Below, piece after piece: positions 11,067 through 23,365 of a DNA stretch of 64,000 nucleotides. The translations under genes were made by a program, and so were the position numbers. Under the pieces are notes generated by a model. That model had not been told where the DNA came from and did not search any database. It worked only from the letters and a program-made list of their open reading frames with translations. Every line of letters starts with the position of its first letter. Position 1 is the stretch's first letter. The DNA is from Utricularia gibba. Taxonomy: Eukaryota > Streptophyta > Magnoliopsida > Lamiales > Lentibulariaceae. Location of the stretch: positions 1,674,001 to 1,738,000 of the forward strand of contig NEEC01000008.1 of assembly GCA_002189035.1 (NCBI GenBank), written 5' to 3'.

Positions 11067-14000
11067 TCAGAACCCAGCTACGATGATCATCTCAGCAGCA
11101 GTCCCCATGGCGCCGATGCCGCTTATTCCCAGAATAGCAATGGCCAGCTCTTCCTCATTCCATTGCTTGAGCCCCTTGCTCACCCTCTTCACAACTTCGG
11201 CATCCACCTCCTGCATCCACCCCGGCGCGCAGCTCACCATTAAGCTCAGGTAGCCGGTCACGTACGCCCTCCACGTCGCCTTGCTGCAGCCGAGCGATAT
11301 CTTGCCGTCGATGGCGCTGGCGAGAAACTCCAGGTGCTCGCCGAGGAACTTCCGCCGATGCTTGGAAGCAGGGGTTGCGGAATCTACGCCCCATGCAAAC
11401 ATGGCGGAGAACACTGTGAAGTATGCCAGGGCATAGCCACCCAGCATGGGTAGAACACCTCTTGGTTCCTTGGAGCTAGGGTTCAGCTCGTGAACGGATA
11501 TGAACCAAGATGGCAAGATTTCTTTGATGAGGGACTGTACTGAACTCATGCCTCCGGAAAGCCAGATCAGGGAAGCCCCTAGGGATGCAGCCAGCTTCAC
11601 CTGGCTCATTGCTGTGGCAAGGGAGACGTGGCCATACTTTGAGGCGTATTTGGTTTTCCCGAGTTTCTCCAACTTCTCAGGGGGGAGCGCACTGGAGGTG
11701 ATGTCCTTCACTGTCTCGATTAGGAGGGACACTATCTTTTCGGTAACATAGACAATGTCTCTGATGGCTCGATGGACTCTCAGATAAAGAATCCCGGGGG
11801 CAACTGCTGAAAGGCCACAGGCATGGTGAGAGCCGAAGCCGTGACCGAGAAGAGCACCAGCTCCACCACTGCTTGCTACTGACGAAGAGTTTAACCCAAG
11901 AACTGTTGAGAAGCAAACTCGAAGAAGTTGAACTACTGCATCATTACTGTGGTAGAACACAGTCTGAGATGCAGAGAAGACAAGATAATCGCTCCATCGC
12001 TTTGCCTTCTGGCTCCATAAAGCAGCTAATATAGGCATGCACGGCCAAGGGCAACTTATTCCAAGATTGCTCAAGGCATGACCAACCAAGTTCAGATAAC
12101 GCCGATCTACCCCCCGGTCAAGTTTAAAAGTGATAGTAAGACTAACAAAAGCTGCCAGCGGCAATGGAAGAGTCACAGGAGAATTCCCTCCTGAAAGAAA
12201 GAGAATCATTTTAAAGTAGTAAAAAAGTCACAGATGTCTCGCCATCTCGCTTATAGACATAAGATAATTATGAGGCAAAACAAGACAGGTCATCTCACGC
12301 TGGCTTTATCATCAATGTTTACCTCGTTTCATCAGGTATGCAATATGCCCCACTACTATGTTTTAGAAGACATGCTCTGACAAGAGAGTGAGGCTGCTAA
12401 AAATACACAAACCATACCTACGGGAAGACCTGGAACATTCACACCAGTGGCAGCTACAATCTTTTTAATCTGTTGTTCCACCATGAACAAATTTGCTGCA
12501 GGGCTTGGCCAGTCAGTTCCATTCATGGAGGCAGGTTTCCATAAACCACGTGTAACTTCTGCTGAGAAGTAGCTGACAATAGTTGCAAGCGAAGCAGGAA
12601 GGAAATCAGCAAGGTCCTTGAGTCCTGAGACATATTCATTAAGAAGAGTAAATAAATAACACCAGATAAACAAGTTTGAAAATTAAACAAGAAGGCCAAA
12701 AGCTATTTCCATGTATAAGGGTTGTTGAATATTAACAGATAAAAGACAAAAAAGGCATGATTTGATAACTATAATATACTGACAAACCAGTTGTCAATTC
12801 TCGTGGTGACACTTGCCCATGGGCACAGGCAGTGAGGGCAGCATCAAGGACAAAAGGAACTGCCTCAAGAATATTCCAAGCAGGTAATTTTAGACAAAGA
12901 GAGGAATCATCTGTTCCAGAAACAGAAGCAGATGCAGATGAACTATTTTTTCCAGAATTGGGAAGTGTTGTTGGCGTTTCTTTCTTCATTTTCCTGAACA
13001 TCATGCTGAGGAGGGATTCCACAATCTGATGCACAGGATCTCCAGGAACTAGGCCAGAAAGAGTGGAAACAATACATTCTTGATTCTTCATGTGCCAACG
13101 CTTCAGCTTTGGAAAAGAATCCATCACAATTGTTCCTCTAGAAGAAGGGTAAGGCTGTTTTGACAATTCCACTATGTTATTGTGATTTCCCATTGGGTTC
13201 TCATTTAAAGCTTGATGCAAGTTGTGTATCAATAACAAGTAGTCTGGGGATAAACGGAAAGCAGCTGGTGTGGCATCTCCCATCCCAGAGTCCACAGGAG
13301 GTCGATAAAATCTCCATAATTTCAACAGCAGAGTGAATGCATTTGAAAAGACTGCGTGTGAAGTTATCACCTCCCCTGTATTCAAGCTCCATGACATGTT
13401 CGGTGCACAAGAACCGAACACCTCACATATAGGCATCAGCGCAGCTGCAAGTTGAGGAACCTGCGTACAAACAATTTAAAACACCATCATTATGTTGCAA
13501 AATAACAATTTTCTTTTCCCAGTCATGGATTTCGAAATGGAAGGTGATTTTCAGGAATAGGGAAAGGTAGGACATACCAACCCATGCAGTGAAAAAATCT
13601 GAATACAGTCAACAGATGATATTCCGGCAAGAAGAACGTTCAGGAAAGGGGCATATCCTATTAAATGACTTTCACTTCCAGCAAAATTTTGAGGGATCTC
13701 TGGTGCAAGCAATCTTATGATTAGAAAAACTGTACGTTCCTGTGCAAATATCATATGAAAAAGAGATTAAAGCACAGCTAGAAGATGAAACATAAATATC
13801 CCATATCAAAAGATAAGTGTGTTCTTCAGCCCCCAATGGCTTAAATTTCTCTTAAATTTCTAATTAATCTAGCAATATATCACGGTCATATATTTTGCAT
13901 TTGAAAGCTCATCTGCAAGGGCTGATGACATGCAATGGGCGCTGGAATTTCATAGTTCCAATTATTTAATAATGTGGTTATCTAAAGAGAAAACTTACCT

Positions 14001-17000
14001 GTATATTCCAACCACGGGATAGAGAAGCGCCACACAATACTGTAGCAGCAGATATCTTCTCATCATCTGAGCCACTGATCGCGATCTCATAAATTCTCTC
14101 AATCTCAGCTAAGCTTGTACCCGACGACATAAAAAATTTAGTTATCTCAATTTTAAATTCAAGCATTTGCACAGGTCATTTAGAAAACTACCGAAGAAAT
14201 ATAGTGTAATTGATTAAACAAAAAAATTGAATGATTTATAATTATAAATATTTATATCTACCTGTTAGCTGGAGTTGACTCCAAGACACTGACCATCTGT
14301 GGATTTAATGGTGATCCAGATATTAATGAAGACCAACTGGGCACTTGCCCAGAAATAGTCCGTGGAATGTTGTTGCCCAGATCTTTTTTCACATATCCAG
14401 GCCACAAATATGCCGATGTGTCCAGCAGATTCCTAGCAATGCAAGCCTCAACAATAAGATGCCAAAGGGTTCCAGCTGGAGATAATGTGAAATTCGTAAG
14501 CCAATCACTATTAATGATAAGCACAAACAAGACGACACAGCAGAAAAATGAGAAGCAAATGGATGCAAAGCCCTTTAAGAAAGAAATCTATGAAACTATA
14601 AAAAGAGAAGCAGAAAAGAAAATCTTGACAAGGAACAGCATCATGCCAAAACAGGGTGCAAATACCCCAAAACATAACAAGCAATAAACGTGATGAAAGG
14701 CTTGGATACGAAAGAGAAAAATAAACAATATAATTAATCCACCAAAAAAAACTCACAGCAATTTAACGGTAAGTCATTTAAGCTTAGGTTATCAAAATGC
14801 CCGATGTTAGCATTTTTATTTGTGTGAAGCACTGCTTTTGCATATGCTTGATTAGCCAATGTGCATACTGGAGGAGGAGGAGTCAACAATCCTTCAAAAT
14901 CACCCAAGCACTTCAGGCTGGAAACCAAATTTTCTCGGCGCTTCCCCATAGACTCGATACTCTTTCTCTGCCCAGTCAAGCTTTGTGGAGCTTCAGCTCT
15001 AATAATCGTCTCCTCCTCCTCAATAAGATTTACAACAGCCAGCGTTGCAATGGATAATAACATGCATAAACAAGTATCCAGTCGAGGAACAGGCCCCTCA
15101 GATGAATTGCTCTCCTAGACAAATCAAAGGAAAAAACTTCCACTAGTGACCTTATTTTACAATGAAAATTTTTTTAGTGTAGATGTTTTTGATCTGTGAA
15201 CATGGAAGAAGATGGAAAAAACTTGCTAGTTACTTTACTTCTTAGAAAGAGCATCATTTTTCAGGGAATTATTATATAAAGGCATACGGCAAAAACAAAA
15301 AGTATTACATTGCTGGTTTACAGGAGAAGTAAAACAGAAACGCTGCTTACCCGCTGAACAAGGCGCAGCACTGCAGTCCACATACCAAGAAATGAATCCT
15401 GCCAAGAGGTTTGATTTAGAGCCTGGAGAGACTTCAGTAAACCTGCAAATCATCTATATATTACACAGATATACAAAATTAAATAGCCTGAAATGAGAAA
15501 ATACGGGTCATGCCTGCAAGGGTTACTGCAGAACTAGTAGCTCTGATTTGTGATCCATCCATGGCATCTTCTAAATACAGATCAATAGGAAGCCAAAGTG
15601 CTGAATGAAGTGTGCCACGCCAATGGGCAGAAGATGGCAAAGGAGGCATAGCTGTCGCAGCATGGAAATGCTTGAGTGAGTTTGTTTTGCAATCACGGGA
15701 CAGCACTTGCCGCGTATCAGATGTCAGATTTAAAATTTCTTCTGGAGAGATATTTTTTGAACTTCTCAAAGATGATGAGTTTGAGGCCAGAACCCTAACA
15801 TTCTGTCGGAATATATTCCAATGTGTAGGCCTAAAAGAAAAATATGAATAGAAATGAGCCAGTATTGGTCACTTATCATTATGCCACATTTTTAAATGAT
15901 ACAATATTCACTAACCCACACGGACTAATAAGAACTTTGTGGAAAAAAGCTTACATGTTCCTACGGGCCAAGTAAAGGATACGACAAGTTATTCTGTCCT
16001 GCAAAAATTCACCAAATACTTCAAGAGCCAGTACGGTGTTTGTCTTACTCATTGCTGCCTTATGTTCCAGCCTCTTCCCATCAATATTATCCACAAAGTC
16101 AATGTCCATGTCTTGACTGTGGATTGGCCATCGTGACTTCTTCTCAGAAGTTAATTCCATCAGTCCTTCATCATCAAGTGAAGAATCAAGCAGCTTCCAC
16201 ACGATTGAAAACACAAATTCAACAACAAGAAACCCTGGTTCAGAGGATTCAAACCCATATACTTGTGAAAACTGCAGTACATCACTAATAGATGTCATGG
16301 TCCTGCACATGCGAAATTATAGATCAGAGAATGGAAAATGTTGATATGTGAAATAAAAACGATGATTGCATGTCAATCATATGACCAAAAATTACAACAA
16401 AACATGGTTGATGAATAGTTAAGACATCTAAAACTTTGTATTCAGTTTACAAAAAAGAAAAACCAAAACACAGAAAAACTTTAAGCAAAAAATGCACCAA
16501 TCATACCTCTGGTAATTGGGGCCATTGATCAGGGATGGTAATGAAAAGGCATATCGTCTGACAAGCTCAATGTATAATCTATATGCCTCGGGATGTTTCC
16601 ATCGACATGGTATGACCCTGAACAATGACAAAACCATAAAGGATTTATCAGAAAAAACCCTTCTCAACAACAAAAAGATCTCATTTATCAAAACATTGTC
16701 CTTCAGGCCTACCATTGAGATTTGAACTACTGAAGTGAATAAAGATTCAATCAATCTAACATCTCCCTACGTAATCAGACATAAATAACAGCAGTACTAA
16801 CCCATATTTTTCATTTTTTCATCCCACCCACAGATATTCTCACGAATGTCAGGTTTCAAAAAAATTGCAATAACAGCATTTTCATTATTCGTTGAAGACC
16901 ATTGAATTCATCTTTATGGAGAATTTTAAAAAATATATTTTAGGCCTTTATATTGCACAATGAAAATCCTTGAATTAAAACATGCGCTGATTACGGACCT

Positions 17001-17276
17001 TGCGGAGAGAAGTGCGAGAACAAACATAGGAGAAACGAGGCGGATGGAGAGAGCCTTCTCTAGGTATTTCCATGCGAGTGGGATATTGTTGGACCAACAA
17101 ATATGAGAAACTAGAAGCCCCGCCACTTCGACGGAGGGAACGGTAGCCCCTGCAGAGTTGAGAATTGCGGAAAGCTCCATTGCCCACACAAGAGAATCGG
17201 TGCCTTTCTCCAGCGCCGCCTTCGTCATCTCTAATACGCCGTCCCACAGCCGCGGCTTCGGTTCTTCCGCCGCCAT
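11067..17276 (-). CDS. MED33: Mediator complex subunit 33 (MED5/REF4-RFR1 family)
   Basis: Large plant Mediator tail subunit. In Arabidopsis MED33A/B (RFR1/REF4) represses phenylpropanoid genes. Exons, transcript order: 17276-16999, 16617-16507, 16302-15955, 15830-15514, 15442-15351, 15114-14757, 14475-14262, 14113-13999, 13739-13578, 13460-12788, 12624-12418, 12190-11067. Phases close, giving 1332 aa, matching the family (about 1300). Recognised blocks: SHICWSNNIPLAWKYLEKAL near the N terminus, WLPIDLYLEDAMDGSQI, EACIARNLLDTSAYLWPGYV, AEIERIYEIAISGSDDEKIS, KDLADFLPASLATIVSYFSA, and MNGTDWPSPAANLFMVEQQI. The long last exon carries the GGAGALLGHGFGSHH loop and WLSGGMSSVQSLIKEILPSW. Exon 4 ends with a GC donor (15513), chosen because it restores the LAGLLKSLQALN alignment. 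The ATG at 17276 begins a conventional N terminus. Confidence 0.95.
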
Positions 17277-17450
17277 CCAGCCGCCGAGTCGTGTCGGCGC
17301 TCCCTTGCTTAGATTCTAGCGCATTCGAACTGTGCAAGGTGTTAAACGAAAAAGCTATTTCCCCATACCCTTGGACTCGTCTTTCATACTGTGCAGTTTA
17401 CAAGTTCAAAGTGCACAACCCCAACTACTTCGTTCCCAGACCAAAAAAAA

Positions 17451-17472
17451 ATATATATATATATATATATAT
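17451..17472. repeat. TA dinucleotide microsatellite
   Basis: An uninterrupted alternating AT tract about 200 bp upstream of the MED33 start codon. Confidence 0.9.
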
Positions 17473-17588
17473 CATTTTATTACATGATATAAGAGTAACG
17501 GTGTTTTTGCAAGATGAAATTAGCTATACTTTTTCTTTTATTATCCTTCCCTCCGGGTCCCAAGTTGCACTGCCTAATTTACCAATCA

Positions 17589-17604
17589 AAAAATAAATAA
17601 ATAA

Positions 17605-17651
<47 letters not shown>
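17589..17651. repeat. Compound microsatellite (AAAT)n-(AT)n
   Basis: Several AAAT/AATA units run into about 40 bp of alternating AT. It is likely to vary in length between individuals. Confidence 0.9.
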
Positions 17652-17654
<3 letters not shown>

Positions 17655-17689
17655 TATTAAAGTAAATTCTAATCAAAATTAAAGGAATA

Positions 17690-17915
17690 TTTTGAAAAAA
17701 TTTTAAAATCTATTTTTATTTTTTAGAAGTAAAAATAATTTTATTTTAGAATAATTTTAATTGTAAAAATAATTCTATCAAAAACACTTTTAAAATTATA
17801 ACTACAAAAATTATTTTTGAAAAAAATAAGAAATTGGTTAATTTTATTTTTTTATTTACTTTTTAAAAGTAATTTTAAAAACTAAAAATAGGTTCAAAAA
17901 TTTTTCAGAACACTG
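17690..17915. mobile_element. MITE-like AT-rich element, copy 1
   Basis: The left end (around 17690-17730) and the reverse complement of the right end (around 17870-17915) share a pattern of a TTTTGAA-like block, then CTATTTTTA, then a T-rich run. Inner sequence resembles the elements near 19575 and 41672. No coding capacity and no clear target-site duplication were seen. The low-complexity composition means boundaries are approximate. Confidence 0.5.
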
Positions 17916-18290
17916 CTTAAATCAAAGTTATTTGATGTAGATGAATGTAATTTTAGTTATAAGGTTTCATAAAAATGGAAATGCTACTATAAGTATTTAT
18001 ATAGTAGAGGATCCCCATAGCAAGTGTCCAAAAAGGTACCTTCTTGAGACGAAAACACGAACCGGGTGTGTACACAAAGAAGGAAGTGCTCGAGTAGGAA
18101 GACAGAACATAGCTGCTGCGGACAAGAATGAGGAGTCTTGTATCTGGAGTATCTACCAGATCAGATAATGCATGGCTGGAGATGAGCATTAGGCACTACA
18201 CAACAATGTCAAAGTGCTCGCTCGGTTGGGACACATCAACTAGATGACACCACAAACACTCCTCATTATTAGAATACATAATACCAAATC

Positions 18291-18432
18291 AAAAAATGAA
18301 AGTGAAATAATTAAATATATAAGAAATTGTAAATCACAGTAATCAATTAAGCATAATATTTTTTAATATAATATATGTTTATTATGTATTTATGTTTCAT
18401 ATGTACTCATTCAATTCATCGAATTCTAAATT
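18291..18432 (+). repeat. Diverged direct repeat, unit A
   Basis: This AT-rich unit aligns over about 140 bp with 18557-18700. Shared landmarks in the same order are GTAATCAATT, TTTCATAT, GCTCATYCAAT-like and CATCGRATTCT. The roughly 266-bp offset suggests an old local duplication. Confidence 0.7.
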
Positions 18433-18556
18433 TCAACATGATATTACTATCTATAATATGAACACTACCTACAATCAAACAAAAAAAATAAGTGTTAACC
18501 AAATCGAATATCAATTTAACTTGAGACCAGATGTTCGAATAGACAATCTCATATTG

Positions 18557-18700
18557 GAAAATGAAAATAAAATATTCAAGTATATAAAAAATTACAAATC
18601 ATAAGTAATCAATTGAATTTAATATTTTCTAATATGATTCATATTTATTGTATACTTGAATTTCATATATGCTCATCCAATCCATCGGATTCTGAATTTA
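18557..18700 (+). repeat. Diverged direct repeat, unit B
   Basis: Second copy of the unit at 18291-18432, with many substitutions and small indels. No open frame is shared between the copies. Confidence 0.7.
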
Positions 18701-19574
18701 TATACTCACGACAACGAATGGTAAGTCATGCATAAACCTTAATTTGGGTTCGAACCGATTGCACATCTAGGTGAGTGTCAGAAGAGGGCTGGGTGTTGGC
18801 CTTAACGGGTTGTGAGGTTTTGAAACAAAGTAAAGCTAAATCCAAAAATATCAGAATTAACCAGGTAAAACTCAATGTGAGAAACCTCATGATAGTATCA
18901 ATTCACCATACTTTGTTTATACCATACTGAGGCAACAGTTTTACAAAACACACACATACAGCACATCAGTTGAAATCCAATCCTCCAATCACTGAGACTC
19001 CCTCTGCATCACACCAAAACCGACAGAGTTATGACAGCAAAAAAAGCAAAAAATCATGCACCTCCCACTTTCTCCAACGCCCACGTAGCATAATTGCTCC
19101 ACTTGCACAACATGGAGGGCACCATTCTCCACACTTCTAACCTATGCACTCACCATTCGTTCCTGTGAGGAGTCATCTCTAGATCTGGAAAAACAGCTCC
19201 AACACAAGATCCAAATAACCCTGCACGCGAATGCTTGAGAAGCCACAATTATAGAGCTCAACATCCTGCAGCAGAGCAAACTTGCAGACGCGTCAAGATG
19301 CTGGGCAGCAAAGAAATGCCACCCATGGCGTGGCGGCAACTGCAAAAATCCCATAAACCCATTTGGGCTCTCGTCATCTATCGGCCAACCCATTTGGGTT
19401 CATTCATATTCACCACGATAGAAAGAAACCAAACGTAGAAAAAAAAATGTCCCGTAAACCCGAAAACTCTCTCGGCGCCTCCATGTTTCCCCGGATCCAT
19501 TGCCACTCGGGAAACTAAGAACTCTAAAATATCTATCTTACTTTTATTATTTTATTCTACTATATTTAATGAGT

Positions 19575-19765
19575 GTTATATAAAATTTTTTAAAATTATT
19601 TTTATTTTTAAACATTTTAATTATAAAATTAATTTTATCAAAAACATTTTAAAAATTATATTACAATTTTTTTAAAAAAAATAATAAGTTTTTTATTTTT
19701 TATTTCTATTTTTCTAAAATAATTTAAAAAAATAGAAAACATATTTCAAAATTTTTCCAAAATAT
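19575..19765. mobile_element. MITE-like AT-rich element, copy 2
   Basis: The inner part (TTTTAATTATAAAATTAATT followed by an ATCAAAAACA-like block) lines up with the element at 17690. The ends are roughly complementary. Non-coding; boundaries are uncertain because of very low complexity. Confidence 0.4.
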
Positions 19766-20981
19766 TATTTTATATTCTATCTCATATACTGACAAAAAAA
19801 ATACACTATAAATGATCAAATTTCTAAATGACCCATCTTCATCTCGTATTTCATATTTTAAAACAGTATATTTAAAACATGGTATAAATATTTGATTTAG
19901 CTCATCCTTCATACAAAATATACAAATTGTTATACAAGTGTTAAGAGACTCAAAAACTATACCTAAAACATGCAATTTAATTATTAATATAGTTAATGTT
20001 ATACTATCCCATTATTTGAAGGGAATAATCCACATCATCATATACATACATGTTATGGAAATAAATGATTTTAAAATTAAAATAAATCAGCTTTTTAAAA
20101 TATTTATTTAAATCCATATTATTTTCTTTTAATTCAATCACATCAATCCAACAATAATTATTTTATATACAAATGTAAATAAATGAAATCATTTTTTATG
20201 TTACACTCCCCAGCCAAATATCAACTTGTATGTGCTCAAATGATGCACATTAAAACATCATGTGCACCAGCTAAGATAAGATCATGAGATGAGTGGTCCC
20301 CACAAGATCATTAGGAATCCAAATCATCATTCCATATGCAATTTGCATATCAAATAATCTAAACCCAAAAACCTAAAAAAAGTGACATCCAATGATTTTG
20401 AAAACTAAGCCCATGTTTGATAAGATTTCTTGAAAAACATTTTTCAAATAGTATAGTTTCTAAAAAAAAAAATCACTTATAATTTTAACGTTTTTTGAAA
20501 TGAAATTCGTTTGTATTTGATAACTTATGAAATATTTCTATATAAATTGCACATGAATTAATTGCATTCCATAAGCTGGTTTAGGATTGGTTAATCTCCC
20601 CTTAAATGGGAATTACATTAAAATAAATATTTGCAGTATTGAATTACATTAAAATAATCAGAAATTTACTTCTTTTTTTAAAAAAACTATTAATATTTAG
20701 ATAATTATATTGGATGAAAAAGGGGAGTAAAGTGAATCGGAATCTTCTTTTGTTAATTAATTAACGGAAACAAATTTTGAAATTTGGCCGTTTGAGGCCG
20801 AAGCAATAAAACCCCCACGGCTTGCGTTCGCTTCAATAATTTCTCTCCAAGAACCCAACTTTTTTCTTGAATGCGCTGCTGCTGTTTCTTGTTTTCTTCT
20901 TCGTCTCTCTCTTTTCGGGCTCTCGTTTTTTGACGCGAAATAAACCCGAGATCGGAAATCCCATTAACCGCCACCGGCGTC

Positions 20982-23098
20982 ATGGGGACGAGTGGCGCTG
21001 TGTGTGCTGAAGCGGAGGATGATTCGCAGCAGCAGCAGCAGCTCTCTTTGTTGGAGTTCATTCTGTCTGCTTTGAGAAAATCCATGGCGTCTGGTTGCCG
21101 CTTCGACTGTATGGATCAAGGGGTTATCTGCGCGGTTCGTCAGATGGAAATCGGGTGGCCTACGAACGTTGAGCACGTAACCCATGTCACCTTCGACAGA
21201 TTTCATGGCTTTCTTGGACTTCCTGTGGAGTTTGAGGTCGAGATTCCATGCAAAGTTCCCAGTGCTAGGCATGCTTCTCTGCTCTCTCCCAAATTCTTTC
21301 ACTGTTTCCTGTTTTGAATGAGAATATCATAATTCCTGCATGTGTTTCTGGATTTTCCTGACGATGATGAAGGGGTGCAGTGAAATCATGGAATCCCACA
21401 AACATTGAAAGCATTGCAGAAATAATTAATGGCTTACTTCAGAGAGTAGATACTATTCATTTACTCAAGAAATCAGTAGCTAGAAGTAGGTCCATGGATT
21501 GCATTTATTTGCTCTGTACGCAGTTATCCATTAGATGCATATAGCTACTACTTGGGACCAAGGTTTATTGTAGACATGATTCTCATGCTCCATGGTCTCT
21601 CTCCTTCTCTCCTTTGCTGGTAAATTTATGTGTTTGTCTTCTTTCAAAGGAGTGCTTCTCTCTCCACTTTTTCTACGCCAAGTTTTTCCCGGTCAAGGGT
21701 GTCCTGCCTCCTTCCCTATCTCTTGGTAGATTCGTACAACAATTTTCCAACTTGTATAATTTTCCTACTTCAATTGCACTGGATGAATATTGAATTGACC
21801 AAAATCTTCACCCAAGTTTCTGGTTTACTTCCCTGCACGAAAGGTAGAAAGAATGAGACTTGGACCAGAAGCAGTCTGAAGCAGGTTTTGCATAAGAAAA
21901 TCAATACCTTGAATATAAACTGCACAGGACAAAATAATACAAAGTGCATCTCCCTGTAAAGAGTGAATTCCGTTATGGGATGAAGATAATGCATGAAAAG
22001 ATCAAATTTTTGCATCTGCTGATAGTCCAAGTTTGATTCCTGTTTCACCTTTGTCAGCTACTTCAGCTTAGAAGTTTAACATTTTCTATGTGGCTGTGGA
22101 TTGTTCCAGTATTAGCGTTTTTGGGGTGTCTCCAGAGTCGATGCAGTGCTCATATGACTCGAGGGGGAACAGCGTCCCAACCATTTTGTTGCTGATGCAG
22201 GAGAGGTTGTATTCACAGGGCGGATTGAAGGTGAGTTACCAGGATTTCTGTATGCAACAGAGTTCATGAGGGCTGTGCTTTGAGATGCTGATTTTCCCTC
22301 CCTGCTGCAGTCTGAGGGTATTTTTCGAATAAATCCGGAGAACAGCCAAGAGGAACATGTGAGGAACCAGCTCAACAGCGGCATTGTGCCTCAAGACATA
22401 GATGTTCACTGCTTAGCCAGCCTGATAAAAGCCTGGTTCCGCGAGCTGCCTTCTGGTGTTCTTGATGGAATATCTCCTGAACAGGTACTACACTGCAAAA
22501 CAGAGGAGGAATCCCTTGAGCTCATCAAGCAACTGAGACCAACAGAGAGTGCTCTTCTCAGCTGGGCTGTTGATCTCATGGTGGATGTGGCCGAGGAGGA
22601 AGAATCCAACAAAATGAATGCAAGAAACATTGCTATGGTCTTCGCCCCCAACATGACCAAGGTCTTTTTGATTGCATTAATCCTTGTGCATTGTCCATTA
22701 GCTCAATGTTTTCCATTTCTGTGCAGATGTCTGATCCTTTGACAGCTCTAATACATGCTGTCCAAGTGATGAACTTGCTGAAGACACTCATCACAGAATC
22801 TTTGAGGAAAAGGCAAGAAGCGATCTCCAGCTCACCTCTTCCATCTCAGTCTGATCCTGAAAGTGAACAAGAATCTGATAGCCAACAAGAGATGGAGATG
22901 GAGGGAAGCAGCTGCGAATCTGTGGATCATGACGAGCAAGACAAATGCAGCAGGAAAATGGAAGAAGTGGGATCATTGAATAAGGTAAAAAAGACCTTTC
23001 TGGGACAAATGGATGACAATGAGAATGCGATCAATGGGTTCAGGAAACAGTTAGAAGGCAATGCAGGTCCACCAATTGGTTCTTTGACTGTCAGATAG
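20982..23098 (+). CDS. Rop GTPase-activating protein with CRIB motif
   Basis: Activates GTP hydrolysis by plant ROP/RAC small GTPases, acting in cell polarity and oxygen-deprivation signalling. Exons: 20982-21268, 22110-22230, 22311-22661, 22727-23098; 376 aa. The N terminus has a five-Gln run. The CRIB motif begins at MEIGWPTNVEHVTHVTFDRF (about residue 50) and runs through the FHGFLGLPVEFE block. The RhoGAP domain (about 100-265) contains SEGIFRINPENSQEEHVR, where the Arg of GIFRI is the expected arginine finger, plus LIKAWFRELPSGVLD and MNARNIAMVFAPNMT. The C-terminal tail is acidic and Ser/Glu-rich. Intron 1 uses a GC donor (21269), required to give PSASISVFGVS. The ATG at 20982 is the first in frame. 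The tail may continue in another exon past 23098 (an acceptor-like CAG lies near 23124), but the stop at 23096 is a simple end. Confidence 0.93.
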
Positions 23099-23365
23099 AA
23101 TTAAGGGAAGTTCATTTTTCAGCAGGATTAGTTCTGTCACTGGAAGCATTAGAAGAAAATGGTTAGCAGAAACATGGCAGAATCAAATAGTTGTAATATT
23201 CTGTTTGAGTTGCTAGCATTCTGCATGCTTTTGCAGGTACCTTTCTCATGTTACCAATAATTCTGGGGTGCTTGTAAATTAGGACCAGATTGGTTTGCTT
23301 TGTGTGGCTTGTAAATTCATTCCCCCTTTCCTTTCTGTGTAATGCCAGCATTACATAGAATGCTA

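Larger units (their letters stand above)
17277..20981. other. AT-rich intergenic region without a recognised gene
   Basis: This 3.7-kb gap separates the 5' ends of MED33 (-) and the RopGAP gene (+), so it holds both promoters. It contains TA microsatellites, two MITE-like AT-rich elements and a diverged direct duplication, listed separately. A moderately GC-rich island around 18950-19500 has short open frames on both strands but no recognisable protein. The RopGAP 5' UTR probably occupies about 20800-20981. Confidence 0.6.

Noticed and set aside
11500-11916. Open frames on both strands within the MED33 last exon
   Set aside because: Secondary frames of a GC-richer coding exon; none resembles a protein.
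18745-18760. T-loop-like GGGTTCGAACC suggesting a tRNA
   Set aside because: No flanking T-stem complementarity, anticodon arm or acceptor stem could be built around it.
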